Shown here in pieces: positions 58,359 through 64,000 of a stretch of DNA of 64,000 bases (position 1 is its first letter; every line of letters begins with the position of its first letter). A model generated the notes under the pieces. It saw nothing but the letters and a program-made list of their open reading frames with translations. It was not told where the DNA came from and did not search any database. The translations under genes and the position numbers were made by a program. This DNA comes from an uncultured Psychrobacter sp. (GTDB lineage: Bacteria > Pseudomonadota > Gammaproteobacteria > Pseudomonadales > Moraxellaceae), in assembly GCA_947495055.1 (NCBI GenBank), contig CANLXO010000010.1, positions 53,146-117,145 of the forward strand, given 5' to 3'.

Positions 58359-61136
58359 ATGCTATTACAGAACGATATATTACGCGCGCGTGTCAGATTA
58401 TTAGGGTCGTTATTGGGAGAGGCGATAGCTCGTCAATCTGGAGAGGACACATTGAACACTATTGAGACGCTGCGTAAGGGCTTTATTCAACAGCGCCGTG
58501 AGCCAAACGCGCAAAGCAAGCAGCATCTTATCGACCTTATTGCCTCCTTGGACAATCCAACCCTCAAAAACGTTATTCGTGCTTTTTCTATCTACTTTTT
58601 TTTGGCCAATTTGACAGAAGAGAACCACTCGCGTGAGCAGCGCCGAGTCATGCGCGCTGAGTCCAATCAAAGCTGGGAGGGCTCGTTTCGCCGTACTTTG
58701 TTGGAATGCCGCGCGCGCAACATTACCCCTGAGCAAATAAAAGCCCTTATCGATCAGCTAAAATTTATCCCTGTCTTTACCGCTCACCCAACTGAGGCAC
58801 GCAGACGCACGACGATGAATATCTTGCAGTCTTTGTATGAGCATAGTGATGCACTAAATCACGTGTCTGAGGAGAGCTTAGCGTTTGAGCAAGCCAAACA
58901 AAAAACAGCTGAGACCATCGATCTACTGTGGTCATCAGATGAGGTGCGCACGCGCAAGCCTTTGGTTTATGACGAGATCAATAACGGTCTGCACTATTTT
59001 AATGCCAGTTTGTTCACCGCCATTCCCAAAGTGTATTGCAACATAAAGAACGCCCTTGTCGATATCTATCCTGAATTAAGCGACTATCCCCTACCCGCCT
59101 TTGTCAATTTTGGCTCTTGGATAGGTGGTGATAGAGACGGCAATCCGTTTGTCACGCACGAGACCACTGAGATGGCAGTCCTTATGCATGCCAATACGGT
59201 GCTGCGTCATTATCAGGTATTACTCAAGCAATTACGCCGTGAGCTTATTCATAGCGATACTGTCGTCACTATTGCACCAGACGTTTATGCTCGTATTCAA
59301 GACTATAGTGAGCTGGATAAAAAAGTGTTTGGTTATAATCTTAATGACTATAACAACGAGCCGTATCGTAGGCTGCTATCGATTATTCTTGCCAAAGTCA
59401 AAGCCACTAATGAGCATATTCAAAGCCAAGGTACAGATATGCAAGCTGCATTTGACGCTTACCTGACGCCACAAGATTTATTAGATGATTTACGCCTGAT
59501 TCGCCAGAGTGTTAATAAGCATGATAAGGCGCATGCCGATGGCGCTCTGCTCGATATGATACGCTTAGTCAAAACCTGCGGATTTCATCTAGCGGCGCTT
59601 GATATCCGTCAAGACTCAGGCTATCACGGCGAGGTTATCGCTGACATTTTCGCCAATGCCTCAAACCTACCTGATTATCACCACCTTAACGAATTAGAAC
59701 GTCAAGAATGGCTAACGCGCTTGCTCAAAAACCCAGGGACACCGCTTATTTATAGTGATCATTTGAGCGAGCAAACCCGTGAACAGCTGGCTTTAATGCA
59801 GACAGTAGCTAATCTTCGTAAACTGGTCGGCGATGATACCTTTGGTAGTTATGTCATCTCAATGACCAACAACGCCAGTCAGATTTTAGAAGTGCTACTA
59901 CTCATGCGTTTTGCAGGGTTATCTGGTATTGATGATAAGGGGCATTTATTTGCAGCACTACCTGTTGCGCCCTTGTTTGAGACGATCGATGATCTTAAAA
60001 ATATCGATAAGATATTACCTACTGTCTTAGACAATCCACTGTATCGCCAGCTCCTTGAGCAAACTGATAATACTCAAGAGATTATGCTGGGCTATTCTGA
60101 CTCTTCAAAAGATGGCGGCATAATAACCTCAGCTTGGCAGTTATACAGCGCCCAGCAGACCATCACGCGTATCGCTAATGAATACGGAATCCATACGCGT
60201 CTATTTCATGGTCGCGGCGGTTCAATTAGCCGCGGTGGTGGCTCAACTCATCAAGCCATTGCCGCTCAACCTACAGGCACTCTAGATGGTCAAATCAAAT
60301 TCACTGAACAAGGTGAAGTACTATATGCCAAGTACGCTAATCCAGACACTGCCGTTTTCCAGCTGACTATGGGTATCACAGGCGCACTCAAAGCCAGTTC
60401 TTCTAAGTTTTTAGAACAGCCTCAGCACTTAGAGCGTTATGAGGATTTGTTCGCGCGTCTGGCCGATGCTGGTGAAACCCAATATCGGGCACTCACTGAT
60501 CACACCGAAGGATTCTACTCATTTTATTCGCAGGCGACCCCTGTACAAGAGATATCCCTGCTCAATATCGGCTCGCGTCCTGCGCACCGTAAAAAAGGCT
60601 TACCTAGCAAGTCAACGATTCGCGCCATACCTTGGGTATTTGGCTGGTCGCTGGCGCGTTTTACCCTACCTGCGTGGTACGGCGTTGGTAGCGCTTTGAA
60701 TAGCGTTAAACAAGACGAGGAGCTGATGAAGGAGATGAACGCCAACTGGCCTTTCTTTACTGTCTTTATAAGTAACATAGAGATGGCATTTACCAAGTCT
60801 GAGATGGACATTGCCCGCGCCTACAGCTTACTCTGCGATGATGAGAGTCTGCGCGAGCATATTATGAATGATGTAGTCAAAGAGCATGAGCTAACTCACT
60901 CTGGTCTTAACTCACTGCTCAACCAGCGGTCTTTATTATCTAACCAACAAGAGTTATCGGCATCTCTAGAATGGCGTAATGCCTACTTAGATCCGATTAA
61001 CTATATCCAAATTGAGCTGCTCAAACGCTTACGGCAAAAGGGTGATGCTGATGACGACAAGGATAAGCTCGCTGTAGAAGATCCCCTGATTCGTAGTATA
61101 AATGCTCTCGCAGCAGGGTTACGTAACACGGGATAG
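58359..61136 (+). CDS. ppc: Phosphoenolpyruvate carboxylase
   Basis: Ppc carboxylates phosphoenolpyruvate to oxaloacetate, replenishing the TCA cycle. The catalytic histidine block 'PVFTAHPTEARRRTT' lies near residue 140, the 'GSWIGGDRDGNPFVT' block near 255, 'MLGYSDSSKDGG' near 580, and the C terminus is the typical 'LRNTG'. The mobile loop reads 'GRGGSISRGGGSTH' where most family members have GRGGTVGRGGGPTH. At 925 aa it is slightly longer than E. coli Ppc (883). AAGGAGGA precedes the ATG. It converges on the methyltransferase gene with a 16-base gap. Confidence 0.96.
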   Translation: MLLQNDILRARVRLLGSLLGEAIARQSGEDTLNTIETLRKGFIQQRREPNAQSKQHLIDLIASLDNPTLKNVIRAFSIYFFLANLTEENHSREQRRVMRAESNQSWEGSFRRTLLECRARNITPEQIKALIDQLKFIPVFTAHPTEARRRTTMNILQSLYEHSDALNHVSEESLAFEQAKQKTAETIDLLWSSDEVRTRKPLVYDEINNGLHYFNASLFTAIPKVYCNIKNALVDIYPELSDYPLPAFVNFGSWIGGDRDGNPFVTHETTEMAVLMHANTVLRHYQVLLKQLRRELIHSDTVVTIAPDVYARIQDYSELDKKVFGYNLNDYNNEPYRRLLSIILAKVKATNEHIQSQGTDMQAAFDAYLTPQDLLDDLRLIRQSVNKHDKAHADGALLDMIRLVKTCGFHLAALDIRQDSGYHGEVIADIFANASNLPDYHHLNELERQEWLTRLLKNPGTPLIYSDHLSEQTREQLALMQTVANLRKLVGDDTFGSYVISMTNNASQILEVLLLMRFAGLSGIDDKGHLFAALPVAPLFETIDDLKNIDKILPTVLDNPLYRQLLEQTDNTQEIMLGYSDSSKDGGIITSAWQLYSAQQTITRIANEYGIHTRLFHGRGGSISRGGGSTHQAIAAQPTGTLDGQIKFTEQGEVLYAKYANPDTAVFQLTMGITGALKASSSKFLEQPQHLERYEDLFARLADAGETQYRALTDHTEGFYSFYSQATPVQEISLLNIGSRPAHRKKGLPSKSTIRAIPWVFGWSLARFTLPAWYGVGSALNSVKQDEELMKEMNANWPFFTVFISNIEMAFTKSEMDIARAYSLLCDDESLREHIMNDVVKEHELTHSGLNSLLNQRSLLSNQQELSASLEWRNAYLDPINYIQIELLKRLRQKGDADDDKDKLAVEDPLIRSINALAAGLRNTG

Positions 61137-61152
61137 CAGTGGCATCTCTACC

Positions 61153-61776
61153 TTATGCCTGCACTCTTTTTTGAAACACCAATATTTGGTTGTTTGCAGG
61201 CATATCGTATTGCGTTGATAACTGTAAATCATGCTTCTTTGCTAGAGTGAGGACGTCCTCTTTGTCACGGATACCACTAGCGGCATCACGTTGTTTTAAT
61301 GATAAATCAAAACGTTGATTACTCTCGCTTGTGTACCTGCCATCTTCATTAAACGGGCCATAGACAATGAGCTTGCCATTCATAGGTAATGCATCACCTA
61401 CCAATTCAATCAAGGTCTGAACCAAAGACCAGCTGATAATATGAAATGTGTTGGCAGTAAACACAGCATCGTAAGAGTCTCTGACATTATCAGTCAGTGG
61501 AATGGAATCACAAGTTAAATCAAATGCCAATGGCGCTCTTAAATTGGTCGTAGGATAAGTATCATGCCAAGCTTTTATATAAGAGTGGTTGCTCACAACA
61601 TCACTAGTCTGCCAAATCAAATGAGGCAAGTTTGGTGCAAAATATACACTATGCTGACCCGTTCCTGAGCCTATCTCTAGCACCCGCGTATAACCTTGCA
61701 GCTCTACTTGCAAAACCTTTAAGATAACGTCTTTGTTATTTTCGCAAGCTTGAGAAAACGGTAATGGAGAAGTCAT
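61153..61776 (-). CDS. DUF938-family SAM-dependent methyltransferase
   Basis: This is a predicted class I methyltransferase of the DUF938 family, whose physiological substrate is not established. The SAM loop 'VLEIGSGTGQHSVYFA' lies near residue 30. Family blocks include 'PFSQACENNKDVIL' at the N terminus, 'FTANTFHIISW', 'YGPFNEDGRYTSESNQRFD' and the ending 'MPANNQILVFQKR'. The frame extends to a TTG at 61791, but the ATG at 61776 gives the standard 'MTSPLPFSQ' start (207 aa). It is likely a separate unit from the flavodoxin-like/OsmC pair, 73 bases upstream. Confidence 0.88.
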   Translation of the reverse strand: MTSPLPFSQACENNKDVILKVLQVELQGYTRVLEIGSGTGQHSVYFAPNLPHLIWQTSDVVSNHSYIKAWHDTYPTTNLRAPLAFDLTCDSIPLTDNVRDSYDAVFTANTFHIISWSLVQTLIELVGDALPMNGKLIVYGPFNEDGRYTSESNQRFDLSLKQRDAASGIRDKEDVLTLAKKHDLQLSTQYDMPANNQILVFQKRVQA

Positions 61777-61849
61777 AGCTTTTTGGTCCAAATTACTTAG
61801 TTTGATCTTAGTGCTCTAAATTCTGTTTATATCTTCGTTAGCTATTTAA

Positions 61850-62314
61850 CTAATAAATACCTGCTTCTACCCCAGCAGCTAAAGTCATAGCAAGTTCTTT
61901 TACTTGCTCAGTAAACTCCTCTTGCCACTCCCCTTTTAAAATGAGCGTATCTTGAATTTGATTCCAGCGCAGACCCGTGATGATCGTCTTCATAGCCAGT
62001 TTAGTCCCTGTACCATCAAACCCTGCTCGGATATACAGTGCGAGAGGTAGGCCTTGCTTGTGCTCCAAAACCGGATAATAACAGCGATCAAAAAAATCTT
62101 TGGTCAATCCTGCCATGTAAGATAAATTCTCTGTCGTGCCTAATAGCAAAGCATCTGCTGCCATTATATCTTCAGGCTGCGTATCTTGCGGAGACTTGAG
62201 TACCACATTGATATCAATATCGGGATGGTTGGCGCCATCAAAAGCTGCTTGTGCTAGTTTTTTGGTATTCTTTGAGGGCGAATGAGCAACTATGAGTAAT
62301 GTTTTGGTCGTCAT
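61850..62314 (-). CDS. Flavodoxin-like/NAD(P)H-dependent FMN reductase-type protein
   Basis: This is a flavodoxin-fold protein of the FMN-reductase superfamily. The phosphate-binding loop 'VAHSPSKNTKKLAQA' is near the N terminus, with 'LLLGTTENLSYMAGLTKDFF' near residue 55 around the flavin ring and 'IRAGFDGTGTKLAMKTII' near residue 95. The frame reaches an ATG at 62332 inside the osmC gene, and I chose the ATG at 62314, just past the osmC stop with GGTGG upstream (154 aa). It is probably translated from the same mRNA as osmC. Redox partner and substrate are unknown. Confidence 0.82.
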   Translation of the reverse strand: MTTKTLLIVAHSPSKNTKKLAQAAFDGANHPDIDINVVLKSPQDTQPEDIMAADALLLGTTENLSYMAGLTKDFFDRCYYPVLEHKQGLPLALYIRAGFDGTGTKLAMKTIITGLRWNQIQDTLILKGEWQEEFTEQVKELAMTLAAGVEAGIY

Positions 62315-62315
62315 A

Positions 62316-62729
62316 TCAACCACCATCTGCATAGCTAAAGGTTACGTTTTGAACCACATCTGGGTGGAGGCTACGAGCCACAGGACAAGTTAATGCTGTG
62401 TTGTAGAACACTTTTTGTGTTTTATCATCTAGCTTCTGTAAAAAATGCATAGCGACGTGTATCTCACTAACTCGTCTTGGATCAGATTCCATGATCTTAG
62501 TCACTTCAGCTGTAGTGCCCGTAATATCAATACCCATATCAGCAGCTTTAATACCGATAATAGTTAGCATACAACTGGCTAAGCTAGTCGCTAACAAATC
62601 CGTTGGCGAAAACGCCTCGCCTTTACCCTGGTTATCCGTTGGCGCATCTGTGATAATTTCGTTGCTAGATTGTAGATGCACTGCGCTCGTACGAAGTGAG
62701 CCTTGGTAATTAACTTTTGACGTACTCAT
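62316..62729 (-). CDS. OsmC/Ohr-family protein
   Basis: This belongs to the OsmC/Ohr family of thiol-dependent hydroperoxide-reducing proteins. The two family cysteines are visible, one in 'LLATSLASCMLTIIG' near residue 53 and one in 'NTALTCPVARSLHP' near residue 118. The arrangement 'GKGEAFSPTDLLATSLASC' is the OsmC/YhfA style rather than classic Ohr. The ATG at 62729 with GAGGAA upstream is preferred over a codon five positions earlier (137 aa). It is the first gene of a pair with the flavodoxin-like protein and lies behind a promoter overlapped by ACAATTG boxes. Confidence 0.88.
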   Translation of the reverse strand: MSTSKVNYQGSLRTSAVHLQSSNEIITDAPTDNQGKGEAFSPTDLLATSLASCMLTIIGIKAADMGIDITGTTAEVTKIMESDPRRVSEIHVAMHFLQKLDDKTQKVFYNTALTCPVARSLHPDVVQNVTFSYADGG

Positions 62730-62795
62730 ACTGTTCTTCCTCATTAATATAGATTCTTATTCATTTAAAATTTTTAGTTGTAAACTTTTTTAATT

Positions 62796-62825
62796 ATTAT
62801 CAGCTGATGGTTTATCCTATGACAA
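62796..62825 (-). promoter_or_regulatory. Candidate promoter of the osmC pair
   Basis: On the minus strand TTGTCA (62820-62825) and GATAAT (62796-62801) are separated by 18 bases, each one change from consensus. The position, about 67 bases before the osmC start codon, is suitable. Confidence 0.55.
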
Positions 62826-62865
62826 TTGTGCATTACAATTGCTTATTTAGTATGTCATACAATTG
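62822..62865. promoter_or_regulatory. Three ACAATTG boxes, probable repressor operator
   Basis: ACAATTG occurs at 62822, 62835 and 62859. The first is part of the 8-bp palindrome ACAATTGT, and the first two form an inverted pair (CAATTGT/ACAATTG) with a 5-bp spacer. The boxes overlap the -35 of the osmC promoter and precede the divergent orphan gene. The half-site resembles the TACAATT-AATTGTA sites of OhrR-type MarR regulators; the match is by eye only. Confidence 0.5.
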
Positions 62866-62891
62866 ACCGAATGCCTAAAGGACTTCAACTC

Positions 62892-63926
62892 ATGAATATT
62901 CATGACTTATCTGAGTATCAGCTTTACAAGCTAAAATCTATAGATCCCGCACTTAGCTCTGATTGGTATGAATCCGTTGAAAAAATATTGCCCAAATTGC
63001 ACAAGAAAAGTCAGTACAGTATCTATAAGAATATACTAAAGCCTCGCGGTATAACGATTAGTGCAGACAAAAAATTAGTCTATAAGCGTCCTGAAACTCT
63101 GTCTTTTACGATTGGTAGTATCAAAACTAATAATAAAGATCTGATTTCCATTGCCTCTCATATGCTCATAGTCGTAAGCTCTGACATTAAAGCTTATAAC
63201 GCGATAGCTTTGGCTGATAAAGTTGAAGCACTACTTGGCTACTTAGATAATTTAGAGGTTCATGATTCTCTACTAGATCAAAAAAGTCGTCATAGAATAC
63301 GAATAGCATTTTTATACGAGTTAGCAAACTGGATTGACACTATAGAGTTAACCATACATTCAGGTCTACGTCAGCTAAATGATGATATCGTGAAGTCCTA
63401 TTTTAAAGAAGTCTTTATCAAGCAGCAGATTCAAGGTAGAGACTTTAGAAGTTGGGATTCCTCTGATTTAGAATTTCAAGAACTTACACATTTTCCAGCG
63501 TTTATCAAAAAAGAAGGCTTAGATAGAAAGTTCTTTATCGTTGAAGGACAGCGTTACTGGTTTTTGATTGGTATTGCAGATCAGATCGATAAAAACCCGT
63601 ACTCTTTTAGACGTTTTTTACATGAGGATAGTAGCGGCGGCGGTCACCATCAGTTTGTCTATCTTACTCATATTGTACTAGACAAAAAGCGTATGAAGGA
63701 TTCTAAATATCTCACGCATTCTTCTTACTGTATGTCCAGATTATATACACTCGATAGAGGAGTGTCTGATACTATCTTAAAATTTGTGAATGAAATTAAA
63801 CGCTTATACAGCTGCTATTTAAAACCTTTACTTAAAGAGCCGCTCGAACAAGATGGTAGTCAACCTGAAGTTATAATCAAAGAACGTCTTATCAAGTATG
63901 AAAAGCAGTTATCTCTGCTAATATGA
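62892..63926 (+). CDS. Uncharacterised cytoplasmic protein
   Basis: I do not recognise this 344-aa protein. It lacks a signal peptide or obvious membrane helix. It starts 'MNIHDLSEYQLYKLKSID' with AAAGGA nine bases upstream; earlier in-frame starts at 62871 (ATG) and 62826 (TTG) are possible but poorly placed. The sequence is Lys/Ile/Asp-rich, mostly helical, with a distinctive Gly/His patch 'HEDSSGGGHHQFVYLTH' near residue 265. The base composition is more AT-rich than in neighbouring core genes, suggesting an accessory gene. It is divergent from osmC and followed after 62 bases by another gene start. Confidence 0.7.
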   Translation: MNIHDLSEYQLYKLKSIDPALSSDWYESVEKILPKLHKKSQYSIYKNILKPRGITISADKKLVYKRPETLSFTIGSIKTNNKDLISIASHMLIVVSSDIKAYNAIALADKVEALLGYLDNLEVHDSLLDQKSRHRIRIAFLYELANWIDTIELTIHSGLRQLNDDIVKSYFKEVFIKQQIQGRDFRSWDSSDLEFQELTHFPAFIKKEGLDRKFFIVEGQRYWFLIGIADQIDKNPYSFRRFLHEDSSGGGHHQFVYLTHIVLDKKRMKDSKYLTHSSYCMSRLYTLDRGVSDTILKFVNEIKRLYSCYLKPLLKEPLEQDGSQPEVIIKERLIKYEKQLSLLI

Positions 63927-63988
63927 GCTATGCTGAAGAAACCGTACAAGTAAACTTGGTAAACTAAGCATATTAATCGGAGTTTATC

Positions 63989-64000
63989 ATGGTCAAGAAA
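63989..64000 (+). CDS. Start of a gene truncated by the window edge
   Basis: An ATG at 63989 (MVKK) has CGGAG six bases upstream and follows the orphan gene on the same strand. Only four codons are visible, so nothing can be said about the product. Confidence 0.45.

Overview
The window looks like an ordinary chromosomal segment of a Moraxellaceae gammaproteobacterium, most likely Psychrobacter. That is an inference from protein style, moderate GC, the fused NuoCD, the gammaproteobacterial order leuS-lptE-holA, and the Pseudomonas-like order dut-algC-argB. I see no prophage, transposon, CRISPR array or restriction/defence island. Most genes are core housekeeping, and the accessory material is limited to a few orphan genes and repeats.

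Layout. 1-5.1 kb: the end of a PhoH-like ATPase gene followed by ybeY, an mscS-type channel, a TonB-like protein, an orphan cytoplasmic protein and fpr. 5.1-21.1 kb: the complete 13-gene complex I operon nuoABCDEFGHIJKLMN on the minus strand (C and D fused), closed by a hairpin terminator. 21.7-25 kb: lolA, rpmA-rplU and divergent ispB. 25-31.9 kb: a three-gene RND efflux operon (adaptor, pump, outer-membrane channel) behind a promoter with a 20-bp spacer and a dyad. 31.9-40.2 kb: hemB, then a plus-strand run rep-mgtE-dut-algC-argB ending in a terminator. 40.2-45.8 kb: a small secreted protein and an ArsC/Spx-like protein facing leuS-lptE-holA. 46-49.5 kb: macAB. 49.5-50.5 kb: two identical tRNA-Lys(UUU) genes, each inside a 215-bp duplicated unit. 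50.5-55 kb: an MBL-fold hydrolase and an uncharacterised two-gene envelope pair. 55-62.7 kb: a large-subunit catalase, a secreted dienelactone-hydrolase-like enzyme, ppc, a DUF938 methyltransferase, and a flavodoxin-like/OsmC pair. 62.9-64 kb: an orphan protein and the first codons of another gene.

How the genes work together. Complex I supplies proton motive force. The RND pump uses that force, while MacAB uses ATP. LolA and LptE serve lipoprotein and LPS delivery to the outer membrane, in which the RND channel also sits. Fpr, the catalase, OsmC and the flavodoxin-like protein form a scattered redox/peroxide-defence theme. IspB makes the quinone side chain used by complex I.

Most notable signals: (1) the RND operon promoter (TTGACT, 20 bp, TATAAT, with a near-perfect dyad in the spacer and a 14-bp palindrome just upstream) looks like MerR-type control; (2) the 51.6-54.9 kb envelope pair has no function I can assign; (3) the tRNA-Lys unit is duplicated together with three palindromes; (4) three ACAATTG boxes lie over the OsmC promoter; (5) several core proteins (NuoG, NuoA, NuoJ, NuoK, YbeY, AlgC, the RND proteins) carry extra polar, low-complexity segments. 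I found no convincing complete novel system.
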